A DNA stretch of 64,000 nucleotides, from the NCBI RefSeq assembly GCF_039871875.1, contig NZ_JBDPMD010000025.1, forward strand, positions 49,192-113,191. Reading direction: 5' to 3'. This DNA is from Sphaerisporangium sp039871875. GTDB lineage: Bacteria; Actinomycetota; Actinomycetes; Streptosporangiales; Streptosporangiaceae. The notes beneath the pieces were generated by a model. It worked only from the letters and a program-made list of their open reading frames with translations, made no database searches and was not told the origin of the DNA. The position numbers and the translations under genes are program-made. Positions 7,255 to 14,611 of this stretch are shown here, piece after piece (within the stretch, counting starts at the first letter, position 1; every line of letters begins with the position of its first letter).

Positions 7255-7491
7255 ATGCGTACCCGCGCTGCGAAGAAGGGCCGCAAGGCCCCCAAACCGT
7301 CCCCCCTGCCGGAACCCAAGCCGCCGCTTCCCCAGCCGGGGCGCGCGGTGCCGCTCCCGCTACCGGAGCACACCGCACCGTCGCTGCCGCGCCCCGAGCG
7401 GAAGCAGCCATCGGCGCCGCGCCGGATCACCCCGCCGCCGATGCCCGTACGGCGCACACCGCCCCCACGGCGGCAGCCGAAGGGACGCTAG
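7255..7491 (+). CDS. Small proline-rich, highly basic protein, unknown function
   Basis: This 78-residue protein begins MRTRAAKKGRKAPKPSPLPE. About 25 residues are Pro and about 20 are Lys/Arg, against three Glu. It has a TPPPMP and a TPPP stretch, no signal peptide and no membrane helix. The start is well supported: AAGGAG lies eight bases before ATG 7255. It is followed by a strong terminator and preceded by about 150 bases of leader containing a hairpin, so it forms a single-gene transcription unit. The charge suggests nucleic-acid or cell-wall polymer binding. Consecutive prolines would slow ribosomes without EF-P. I do not recognise a family. Confidence 0.65.
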   Translation: MRTRAAKKGRKAPKPSPLPEPKPPLPQPGRAVPLPLPEHTAPSLPRPERKQPSAPRRITPPPMPVRRTPPPRRQPKGR

Positions 7492-7503
7492 GGCGAAACC
7501 GGC

Positions 7504-7548
7504 GACGGCGGTGTCCCGCCCCCTCATCCGGGACGGGGCACCGCCGTC
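7504..7548 (+). terminator. Strong terminator after the proline-rich gene
   Basis: GACGGCGGTG (7504-7513) pairs perfectly with CACCGCCGTC (7539-7548). An inner TCCCG/CGGGA pairing (7514-7518 with 7530-7534) extends the stem. It begins 13 bases after the stop at 7491. Confidence 0.75.
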
Positions 7549-7648
7549 ACTTCAGCAAGAACCTTCACTTCCGCGAGGACCGTCCGTGGAATTCTCCGCG
7601 AGCCGGTTCGCGCCAAGAATCACAACGGATCGACTCGGCGTGAAGGAT

Positions 7649-7686
7649 TCGAGCCGCTCGACAGCATGAGAATCAGAGCGGCTCGA
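7649..7686 (-). terminator. Hairpin downstream of the thiolase gene
   Basis: TCGAGCCGCTC (7649-7659) and GAGCGGCTCGA (7676-7686) form a perfect 11-bp stem, 12 bases beyond the thiolase stop. The same GAGCGGCT sequence also occurs in the last codons of the gene at about 7700, so the hairpin may partly be a duplication of the gene end. Confidence 0.6.
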
Positions 7687-7698
7687 TGGTGTGAACGA

Positions 7699-8844
7699 TC
7701 AAAGCCGCTCGATGATGGTGACGTTCGCCTGCCCGCCACCCTCGCACATCGTTTGCAACCCGTACCGGGCCCCCGTCCGCTCCACCTCGTGCAGCAGCTT
7801 GGTCATCAGGATCGCCCCGGTCCCCCCCAGCGGGTGCCCGAGCGCGATCGCCCCCCCGTTGGGGTTGGTCCGCGCCGGGTCGGCGCCGATCTCCTCCATC
7901 CACGCCAGCGGCACCGGCGCGAAGGCCTCATTGATCTCGATGACGCCGATGTCGTCGATGGACAGACCCGACCGTTCCAGCGCCTTCCGGGTGGCGGGAA
8001 TGGGAGCAGTCAGCATGTACACCGGGTCGTCCCCGGTCAGCGCCAGCGTGACGATCCGCGCCCGCGGCGTCAGGCCGTGGTCCCGCACCGCCTGCTCGGA
8101 GGCGATCAGCACGGCGCCGGAGCCGTCCGAGATCTGGGAGGACGTGGCAGCGGTGATGCGTCCGCCGTCGCGCAGCGTCTTCAGGCCGGCCATCTTCTCC
8201 AGCGTGGTGTCGGCCCGCGGCCCCTCGTCGTCCTCGACCCCGTTGATCGGGGCGATCTGCTCACGGAAGTACCCGTTGGCGATGGCCTTCGCCGCCCGCT
8301 GGTGGCTCTCGTAGGCGTACCGTTCGAGGTCCTCCCGGCTGTAGCCCCACTTGTCGCACATCAGCTCCGCCCCGCGGAACTGCGAGATCTCCTGCTTGCC
8401 GTACCGTTCCACCCACTTCTCGCCGAAGGGGAACGGCATGCCCTTCTCCAGGGCCGTGGTGATGCTCGACCCCATCGGCACGATGCTCATCGACTCGACC
8501 CCGCCGGCGACCACCAGGTCCTGCGTGCCGGACATCACGCCCTGCGCGGCGAAGTGGATGGACTGCTGGGACGACCCGCACTGCCGGTCGATCGTCACGC
8601 CGGGCACCGACTCGGGCAGGCCTGCCGACAGCCAGGCGTTGCGCGCGATGTCCATGCTCTGCGGGCCGAACTGCATGACGCAGCCCAGGATCACGTCCTC
8701 GACAGCGGCCGGGTCCACGCCCGTGCGGTCGATCAGCGCCTTGAGCGTGTGCGCCGCGAGATCCGTGGGGTGGACGGTGGACAGGCCACCCTTCTTCTTG
8801 CCGACCGGGGTACGGACCGCCCCGACGATGTACGCCTCTGCCAC
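7699..8844 (-). CDS. Acetyl-CoA C-acyltransferase (thiolase)
   Basis: The protein has 381 residues from GTG 8844, which has GGAGG four bases upstream; this start gives the family N-terminus AEAYIVGAVRTPVGK. It catalyses thiolytic cleavage of 3-ketoacyl-CoA, or the reverse condensation. The nucleophile is Cys89 in VTIDRQCGSSQQ. NEAF (305-308), His337 in ALGHPLGGTG and Cys367 in MCEGGGQAN complete the active site. The length and the RTPVGKKKGG/DRQCGSSQQ wording resemble the FadA5/FadA6 group used in sterol or fatty-acid degradation. It is monocistronic, with a 109-base upstream gap holding a TetR-type palindrome. The substrate is not deducible. Confidence 0.93.
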   Translation of the reverse strand: MAEAYIVGAVRTPVGKKKGGLSTVHPTDLAAHTLKALIDRTGVDPAAVEDVILGCVMQFGPQSMDIARNAWLSAGLPESVPGVTIDRQCGSSQQSIHFAAQGVMSGTQDLVVAGGVESMSIVPMGSSITTALEKGMPFPFGEKWVERYGKQEISQFRGAELMCDKWGYSREDLERYAYESHQRAAKAIANGYFREQIAPINGVEDDEGPRADTTLEKMAGLKTLRDGGRITAATSSQISDGSGAVLIASEQAVRDHGLTPRARIVTLALTGDDPVYMLTAPIPATRKALERSGLSIDDIGVIEINEAFAPVPLAWMEEIGADPARTNPNGGAIALGHPLGGTGAILMTKLLHEVERTGARYGLQTMCEGGGQANVTIIERL

Positions 8845-8883
8845 AGTGCCTCCAGTGAACTCCTGGGACCCGCCCACCTTGAA

Positions 8884-8900
8884 ACCGAGCGATGTTCGGT
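8884..8900 (-). promoter_or_regulatory. TetR/FadR-like operator upstream of the thiolase gene
   Basis: ACCGA-N7-TCGGT (8884-8900) has perfect 5-bp arms plus matching inner C/G, and lies about 40 bases before the GTG start. Palindromes of this shape are typical sites of TetR-family acyl-CoA-responsive repressors controlling beta-oxidation genes. No such regulator is encoded nearby. Confidence 0.4.
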
Positions 8901-8953
8901 ATCCGTCGAGCGTATAACAGAATAATCGTCCGTGGCGGACGCGGTGTCCCCGA

Positions 8954-9859
8954 TCAGCGGCGCGACGCCTCACGGGTGCCGGTCATCCGGGCGTACACGA
9001 TGACGTTGTCCTGATAGTGGCCGGTCGTCCGGTTGTACGTGCCGCCGCACGTGATCAGCCGCAGCTCGGCGTCGTCGGCGTTGCCGTACACCCGGTTCGT
9101 GGGGAACGTCTTCTTGTCGGCCTGCTCGATGCCGCCCACCGTGAAGATCGCCACCGTGCCGTCCATGCGGGTGACCTCGATGGTGTCGCCGTACTGCAGC
9201 TCGTGCAGCCGGTTGAACACGGCGGTGCGGGTGGTGGTGTCCTTGTGGCCGAGCATCACCGCGGGGCCCGGCTGGCCCGCGGTGGGGCCGAACCGGTACC
9301 AGCCGACCAGGTTGGGGTTGTTGATGGGCGGCGTCTGGATGGCGCCCTGCTTGTCCAGCCCGACCGACTTGATCGGCGCGTTGACGCCCAGCTTCTTGAT
9401 GATCAGGCGCTTCGGCGTGGACGGCTGCATGGGGGGCGCCGCGGGCAGCGGCGGCGCGGGCGGCGCGGCCGTGGGCGCGGCCTGCGTCAGCGGCTGCCCC
9501 GGGCCGCCGGGCCCCACGGACGGGGCGAACCCGTCCGGCGGCTGGGCCTGCAGCTTGAGCGGCGTGCGCCCCGACCCGGCGAGGCCGTACTCGGCCGGCG
9601 AGTTGGCCATGAGCAGCACCCCGATCACCACCGTGACGACACCCGCCACGGCGGCCAGGATCAGGATGCCGCGCAACATCGACCCGCGGTCGGCCCGCGG
9701 CTCGGGCTCCTGCCACTGCCCGTAGCCGTAGTAGACCTGCGGCATGTACGGCTGCCCGTGCACAGGCTGGTTGTAGCCCTGCGGGTATCCCGGCTGTCCC
9801 TGCGCGGGATGCTCGCCGGGCTGCCCGTACCCCTCGGGGTACTCGGGCGGCATCGTCAC
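8954..9859 (-). CDS. Class F sortase (first copy)
   Basis: This 301-residue transpeptidase has a Tyr/Gln/Gly/Pro-rich cytoplasmic N-terminus (1-60), a membrane helix at about 63-84 and a Pro/Ala linker. The sortase barrel starts near residue 150 (RLIIKKLGVNAPIKSVG). The catalytic triad is His205 in VMLGHKDT, Cys271 in LRLITCGG and probably Arg277 in TYNRTTGHY. The LITCGG box and the short barrel match actinobacterial class F sortases, which cleave a sorting signal and attach proteins to the envelope. It starts 13 bases after the surface protein at 9873-10781, its likely substrate. The GTG at 9859 is followed by ATG at 9853, and either could start it. Confidence 0.92.
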   Translation of the reverse strand: MTMPPEYPEGYGQPGEHPAQGQPGYPQGYNQPVHGQPYMPQVYYGYGQWQEPEPRADRGSMLRGILILAAVAGVVTVVIGVLLMANSPAEYGLAGSGRTPLKLQAQPPDGFAPSVGPGGPGQPLTQAAPTAAPPAPPLPAAPPMQPSTPKRLIIKKLGVNAPIKSVGLDKQGAIQTPPINNPNLVGWYRFGPTAGQPGPAVMLGHKDTTTRTAVFNRLHELQYGDTIEVTRMDGTVAIFTVGGIEQADKKTFPTNRVYGNADDAELRLITCGGTYNRTTGHYQDNVIVYARMTGTREASRR

Positions 9860-9872
9860 GCCGGCCCCCCGT

Positions 9873-10781
9873 TCAGCCCTGCTGCGGGCGACGGCGGCGC
9901 ATCATCAGACCACCCACACCGGCCCCCAGCACCAGGATCGACCCCACCGCCAGGAAGACCCGCGCGTCCGGCCCGATGTCACCGCCACCACCGGTCGCCG
10001 CACCGCCACCCGGAGTCCGGGTGACCTGGTTGCTCGGGCTCGACGTGACGGTCTCGAAGACGGTCCGGGTCTGCCGCGGGGTGGGGGTGGTCGAGGTCGG
10101 TGTCGGGGACGGGGTTGTCGTCGCCGTGTTGGTGTTCGTGCTGGTGGAGGTGGGGCTGCCGGTGCCCACCGCGAAGGTGATCGCGGCGGAGGTCGCCTCG
10201 GCGGGCGTGGCGACCAAGCAGGTGTACCAGGTGGCCGTGGCGGCCACACCGCCTGCGGCGGCGGTCGGCACGACCTTCACGGCGAACTTGTCCGGCCGCA
10301 GCCCTACGGTGCCGGTGGCCGTGGGCACGATTGTGAGCACCATGGTCGGCAAGGGCACCGGGCTACCCGCGGAAACGTCGGTCAACGGAGTGGCCGTGCC
10401 TGAGGCCGTCTTGGTCGCGGGCGCAGGCAAGACCGGCACGCCAGATGCAACGACGTCACCCTCTGCCACGATCTTGTTGGAAGCGCTCGACGGCAGCAGA
10501 CTCGGAGCAGGGAGGAAGTTTGCCTCCGGCTGCTCCAAGTACCAGGTAATGGTCGCGGTCGCGCTACGGGTCGGCGTGACAAGCGGTGTCGCCAACTCCA
10601 CGTTGAGCTTGTACGGACTCGGCTGCGCCCCTGTTCCCGGCGGGGCGCAGTTATATGTGATGTCCGCTGGAGCGGCGAGCGAGGCGAGCGCGGGGACTCC
10701 TCCCAACAGCACGCCCGCGCTCAAGGCTCCGGCCACGGCTGCTCTGGTGGCGATGCGACGCCGTGCCTTGGACTTCAGCAC
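9873..10781 (-). CDS. Secreted, sortase-anchored surface protein (first pair)
   Basis: The protein has 302 residues from GTG 10781, chosen because GGAGAG lies six bases upstream; ATG 10793 is an alternative. A signal peptide (KSKARRRIATRAAVAGALSA onward) ends near residue 35. The mature part is Thr/Ala/Val/Pro-rich with two domain-like stretches containing TATITWYLEQPEA and ATATWYTCLV, and two Cys (NCAPP, YTCLV) that could pair. A Ser/Thr/Pro stalk precedes GGGAATGGGG, a hydrophobic helix (VFLAVGSILVLGAGVGGL) and an RRRRPQQG tail, the signal-helix-basic-tail of a wall-anchored protein. ATG-GGG stands where LPxTG or LAxTG would be. The ligand is unknown. Confidence 0.8.
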   Translation of the reverse strand: MLKSKARRRIATRAAVAGALSAGVLLGGVPALASLAAPADITYNCAPPGTGAQPSPYKLNVELATPLVTPTRSATATITWYLEQPEANFLPAPSLLPSSASNKIVAEGDVVASGVPVLPAPATKTASGTATPLTDVSAGSPVPLPTMVLTIVPTATGTVGLRPDKFAVKVVPTAAAGGVAATATWYTCLVATPAEATSAAITFAVGTGSPTSTSTNTNTATTTPSPTPTSTTPTPRQTRTVFETVTSSPSNQVTRTPGGGAATGGGGDIGPDARVFLAVGSILVLGAGVGGLMMRRRRPQQG

Positions 10782-10793
10782 GTATCTCTCCAT

Positions 10794-11018
10794 TTCAGCG
10801 GCGATGACCGGTTTGCCAGGCGCAACAGGATCGCAGACCCATGTCACAGTTCGGTACAGATCCTACGGAGCTGAGATCCCGTCTCGCTGTGATTTGGGGG
10901 TCGGAATCCAATTTTTCTCGCATTACCGCAGCTCAGCGAGGTTTACTGATTGCAACATTAATTCGTCGGATCGACGGAGTACGGCGAGATATCACCCTCC
11001 GTACACGCCCGCCACCCC
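10794..11018. other. Intergenic region upstream of the first surface protein
   Basis: These 225 bases carry no gene that I can support. The region is relatively AT-rich around 10905-10975. GTACGG (10979-10984) and CCGTAC (10999-11004) form a small inverted repeat just beyond the second sortase stop and may end its transcript. A minus-strand promoter for the 9873-10781 gene is expected here, but no convincing -35/-10 pair is visible. Confidence 0.4.
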
Positions 11019-11867
11019 TCAGGTCCCGGACGACAGCGTGGCGTAAACGATGATGTTGTCGGTGTAGCTGTGACTGCGGGGGTTGAAGATCCCACCGCAG
11101 GTGATCAGCCGCAGGGCCGCGTTGTCCACATGGCCGTACACCTTCTTGGTGGGGAAGCGGGACTTGCTGGCCTGCTCGGTGCCGTCCACGGTGAACACCG
11201 CCGTCGAGCCATCCGCCCGGGTGACGGCGACCTGGTCACCCCGGGTCAGCTCACGCAGCCTGCTGAACACCGCCGGGCCGCGCCGGGTGTTCACATGGCC
11301 CAGGATCACCGCCGGACCGTGCTCACCGGGGGTGGGGCCGAGGCGGTACCAGCCCGCGAGGCCCGGCCGGTCCAGCGGCGGCACCTGGATCTCCCCGGAC
11401 TTGAGCACGCCGACGGAGGTCAGCGGGGCGTCCACCCCGATCCGCGGGATCTTGACCCGGGTCGGCTCCGACCTGCGCAACGAGGGTGCGTCGGGCACGG
11501 ACGGCCCGTCCGTCACGGCTCCCTCGGGGGCCGTACCCCCGGCGGCCCCGCCCCCGCCGGTTCCGGCATCCCGGGTGGCACCGGCGGTCGCCGTCCTCGC
11601 CGCCCCGATGTCCTCGCCGGCCGCCTGCGCGCCACCCACCCCGGACGCGTCCGGCTCCGGCCCTCCCGGCCCGCTGAGCGCCGCCGGGGGCCCCGGGGTC
11701 GCGGCGTGGGGGGTGGCGGTGTGGGGGGTGGGCGCGAGGTACATCAGCAGCCCGGCCATCACCAGGCCGACCCCCACCAGTGACCCGAGCGTCAGCAGGA
11801 CGGACGGCAACGCGGCCCGGGCCCGTCCCCGCGGCCGCCCGCCGCCGTCATCCGGCGTCGCCGTCAT
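11019..11867 (-). CDS. Class F sortase (second copy)
   Basis: The protein has 282 residues from ATG 11867. It has a short basic N-terminus, a membrane helix at about 20-44 and a long Gly/Ala/Pro linker to about 130. The barrel begins at VKIPRIGVDAPLTSVG. The catalytic residues are His191 in VILGHVNT, Cys257 in LRLITCGG and probably Arg264 in FNPRSHSY. Its catalytic half closely parallels the copy at 8954-9859 (GWYRxGPT, PAVFxRLxEL, FPTxxVYG), so the two are paralogues, while the linkers are unrelated. It follows the larger surface protein (11913-13235) by 45 bases, its likely substrate. Confidence 0.92.
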   Translation of the reverse strand: MTATPDDGGGRPRGRARAALPSVLLTLGSLVGVGLVMAGLLMYLAPTPHTATPHAATPGPPAALSGPGGPEPDASGVGGAQAAGEDIGAARTATAGATRDAGTGGGGAAGGTAPEGAVTDGPSVPDAPSLRRSEPTRVKIPRIGVDAPLTSVGVLKSGEIQVPPLDRPGLAGWYRLGPTPGEHGPAVILGHVNTRRGPAVFSRLRELTRGDQVAVTRADGSTAVFTVDGTEQASKSRFPTKKVYGHVDNAALRLITCGGIFNPRSHSYTDNIIVYATLSSGT

Positions 11868-11912
11868 CCGCCACTACCGCTGTCACCTGCCGTCATCCGC
11901 TCTCGCCCGCCG

Positions 11913-13235
11913 TCACCCGGCGGCACGACGCCGGTGGCGCCTCAGCACGCCACCCGCGATCCCCGCGACGGCCATCGCCGTCCCGTACCCGATGAGCAGC
12001 GGCGCCGCCGTGTCGTCCCGCGGCGCCTCCCCGGTCTGGGCACCACCCTTGGGCGTGACCCTGACCTGCGGCGTCCGGCGCGGACTGGGCGTACGGGTGA
12101 CGGTCGCGGTGGCGGTGACGGTGGGTGCGCCGTGGCCCTGCCCGCCGCCGGACAGGACGATCACCCCACGCGCCGAGTCGTCCCCGTCGGTGACCTGGCC
12201 GTCGTTGTCGTCGTCATCGTCGCTCGCGGTCGGCGCCGGAAGCACCTCGACGGTCACGGACTTGGGGGTGCCGGTGTAGGTGCACGTGGTCCGGAAGTAG
12301 TCCGGCGGGGTGGACAGCTCACCGGTGATCACGTCGAAGGCGTCCACGGCCATGTGAGTGCCGGTCGTGGCGACGTTCTTGAAGGTGACCTTGTGCTCGC
12401 CGTACGGGAAGTCTGTCTTGGACCAGAGCACCTGCTGCGCCTTCGGTGTCTCCTGCTTCGCCTCCGGGTCGTGAGCGTTCCCCGTGGCGATGCGCACGTC
12501 GCCCACATACACCTCGAACTCGCCCACCGTCTCGACTCGCTCGCCGATGTAGGAGAGGCCGGTGCCGACGAACGTCACCGTCGCCGAGTCGTTCGGCGTG
12601 GTGGTGGCGTGCAGGTCGTCCTGGTAGTCGCCGTACGTGGACCGGTTGGGCGCGTGGAACCAAGACCCCTGGTAGGCGATAGGCCCGTGCCTGTGCGGCT
12701 CCGCGCCAGAGTGCTCCTCCGCCGGGTCGCCGTTGTCGTTGACCCTGACCTTGTCGGCGGGTGGGATGAAGTCCAGGACCAGATCGGCGGGGGTGATCGT
12801 GAGTTTGCCCGCTTCGGTGGTGGTGACCGAGCCGGAGATGGCGGCCGGGAGTTCCAGAGGGCCGCCCTTGGCGAGCTCGGCCTGGTCCTTGCCGCCCGTG
12901 GCGTCCAGTTCGCCTTCCCACAGGCCCTTCACGTCGGCGGTGCCGGTGGCGATGAGGCGGCCGCCCGCCTTGAAGGCGGCGGAGGCGGCGAGCGGGGACT
13001 CGCTGAGGGTCCAGTCCACGGCCAGGCGCTCGCCGACCCGCACCGAGGTGGGGACGGTCACGTCCACGGCGATCGTCCTGGGGCCACCGGCGGGGAGGAG
13101 CGCCCCATCCGCGCAGGTGTACTCGTAGATGTAGTGGCCGGTGTCGGCGGCCGCGGGAGGAAGCAGGACCACCGCCGCGCAGGCGGCGAGTACCGACGCC
13201 GCGAGCACCCCTCGGAACCTGACCCGACCGCTCAC
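11913..13235 (-). CDS. Secreted, sortase-anchored surface protein (second pair)
   Basis: The protein has 440 residues from GTG 13235, eight bases after GGAGG. The signal peptide (VRFRGVLAASVLAACAAVVL) ends near AAA-DTGHY. The N-terminal third has beta-sandwich sequence (TIAVDVTVPTSVRVGERL). The middle has FVGTGLSYIGERVETVGEFE and SKTDFPYGEHKVTFKNVA, a jelly-roll pattern resembling carbohydrate-binding modules. A Asp-rich run DDDDDNDG follows, then a Ser/Thr/Pro stalk. The C-terminus has KGGAQTGEAP, a helix (LLIGYGTAMAVAGIAGG) and RRHRRRAAG. GAQTGEAP is the likely sortase signal. It is the first gene of the four-gene minus-strand sortase cluster. Confidence 0.8.
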   Translation of the reverse strand: MSGRVRFRGVLAASVLAACAAVVLLPPAAADTGHYIYEYTCADGALLPAGGPRTIAVDVTVPTSVRVGERLAVDWTLSESPLAASAAFKAGGRLIATGTADVKGLWEGELDATGGKDQAELAKGGPLELPAAISGSVTTTEAGKLTITPADLVLDFIPPADKVRVNDNGDPAEEHSGAEPHRHGPIAYQGSWFHAPNRSTYGDYQDDLHATTTPNDSATVTFVGTGLSYIGERVETVGEFEVYVGDVRIATGNAHDPEAKQETPKAQQVLWSKTDFPYGEHKVTFKNVATTGTHMAVDAFDVITGELSTPPDYFRTTCTYTGTPKSVTVEVLPAPTASDDDDDNDGQVTDGDDSARGVIVLSGGGQGHGAPTVTATATVTRTPSPRRTPQVRVTPKGGAQTGEAPRDDTAAPLLIGYGTAMAVAGIAGGVLRRHRRRAAG

Positions 13236-13404
13236 GGGAGGGCCCTCCGATCATCCGCTGACCGATCTCGAACCGGAGAGAGATCGTATGACGATTGCCG
13301 CCCATGGCGACCGGCAAGGGAAGCTGAGGGCCAGGAAAGTAGCGGATTTGTGACGTCGCCGCGCAGTCGTCACATCACGCGGGCCCGCGGCGGCCGGCGT
13401 CCAG

Positions 13405-13419
13405 CAGAACCGTATTCTG
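13405..13419 (+). promoter_or_regulatory. Inverted repeat over a candidate -10 box before the acyl-CoA dehydrogenase
   Basis: CAGAA-N5-TTCTG (13405-13419) overlaps TATTCT (13413-13418), a plausible -10 about 30 bases before the ATG at 13451. A second inverted repeat, GTGACG/CGTCAC, lies at 13350-13373. Both sit in the divergent gap shared with the sortase cluster. Confidence 0.3.
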
Positions 13420-13450
13420 TTCCACGAATTCCCCCAAGGAGGACAGACGA

Positions 13451-14596
13451 ATGCGGCGAGACCTCTTCGAGGAGGAGCACCTGCTCTTCCGTGACACCGT
13501 GCGCGAGTTCATGGACCGTGAGGTCGTCCCGCACCACGCCCAGTGGGAGAAGGACGGCATCGTGCCGCGCGAGGTGTGGAAGAAGGCCGGGGAGCTCGGC
13601 ATGTTCGGCTTCTCGGTGCCGGAGGAGTACGGCGGCTCGGGCATCACGGACTTCCGGTTCAACACGGTGATCGTCGAGGAGATCATCAGGGCCGGCGCCA
13701 CCGGGCTGGGGTTCGGCCTGCACAACGACATCATGGCCCCGTACCTGGTGGACCTCACCGATGACGAGCAGAAGCAGCGCTGGCTGCCCGGCTTCGCCTC
13801 CGGCGAGCTGATCACGGCCATCGCCATGACCGAGCCGGGCGCGGGCAGCGACCTGCAGGGCATCCGGACGACGGCGCTGCGTGAGGGCGACCACTACGTC
13901 GTCAACGGGCAGAAGACCTTCATCACCAACGGCATCAACTCCGACCTGGTGGTCGTGGTCGCCAAGACCGATCCCGCCGCGGGTGCCCGCGGCACCACCC
14001 TGCTGGTCGTGGAGCGGGGCATGGAGGGCTTCACCCGGGGCCGCAACCTGGAGAAGATCGGCATGCACGCGCAGGACACGGCGGAGCTGTTCTTCGAGAA
14101 CGTCCACGTGCCGGTGGCCAACCGCCTGGGTGAGGAGGAGGGCCAGGGCTTCTTCCAGCTCATGGCCAACCTGCCCCAGGAGCGGCTGTCGATCGCGGTG
14201 GCCGCCGTGGCCGCCGCCGAGACCGTGCTGGACGCGACCATCGACTACTGCAGGACCCGCACGGCGTTCGGCCGCAGCATCGGCTCCTTCCAGAACACCC
14301 GCTTCGTCCTCGCCGAGCTCTCCACCGAGGTGGAGATCGCCCGCCACTACCTGGACAAGTGCGTCCTGGCCCTCAACGCCAAGGAGCTCACCGTGGTGGA
14401 CGCCGCCAAGGCCAAGTGGTGGACCACCGAGCTCCAGAACAAGGTCGTCGACCGCTGCCTCCAGTTGCACGGCGGCTACGGCTACATGACCGAGTACCCG
14501 GTGGCCAAGGCCTGGATGGACAGCCGCGTGCAGACCATCTACGGCGGCACCACGGAGATCATGAAGGAGATCATCGGCCGGTCCTTCGGTTTCTGA
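13451..14596 (+). CDS. Acyl-CoA dehydrogenase, long-chain/isovaleryl type
   Basis: This 381-residue FAD enzyme oxidises acyl-CoA to the 2,3-enoyl-CoA. AAGGAGG eight bases before ATG 13451 fixes the start. The N-terminal helical domain runs to about 120, and the middle beta domain has AIAMTEPGAGSDLQGI (FAD/substrate loop) and VNGQKTFITNG. The C-terminal helices include RTRTAFGRSIGSFQ and LQLHGGYGYMTEYPVAKAWMD. At the position of the medium-chain catalytic Glu (YEGT) this protein has Gly365 (YGGTTEI). Glu244 in LPQERLSIA matches the base used by long-chain and isovaleryl-CoA dehydrogenases. It is therefore probably active with that geometry. No partner gene is adjacent. Confidence 0.93.
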   Translation: MRRDLFEEEHLLFRDTVREFMDREVVPHHAQWEKDGIVPREVWKKAGELGMFGFSVPEEYGGSGITDFRFNTVIVEEIIRAGATGLGFGLHNDIMAPYLVDLTDDEQKQRWLPGFASGELITAIAMTEPGAGSDLQGIRTTALREGDHYVVNGQKTFITNGINSDLVVVVAKTDPAAGARGTTLLVVERGMEGFTRGRNLEKIGMHAQDTAELFFENVHVPVANRLGEEEGQGFFQLMANLPQERLSIAVAAVAAAETVLDATIDYCRTRTAFGRSIGSFQNTRFVLAELSTEVEIARHYLDKCVLALNAKELTVVDAAKAKWWTTELQNKVVDRCLQLHGGYGYMTEYPVAKAWMDSRVQTIYGGTTEIMKEIIGRSFGF

Positions 14597-14611
14597 CGGC
14601 TACCGGCCGGC

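Noticed and set aside
13223..13250. GGAGGGCCCTCC palindrome at the ribosome site of the second surface protein
   Set aside because: The palindrome follows simply from a GGAGGG ribosome site next to a CCCTCC and is too short to claim a regulatory hairpin.
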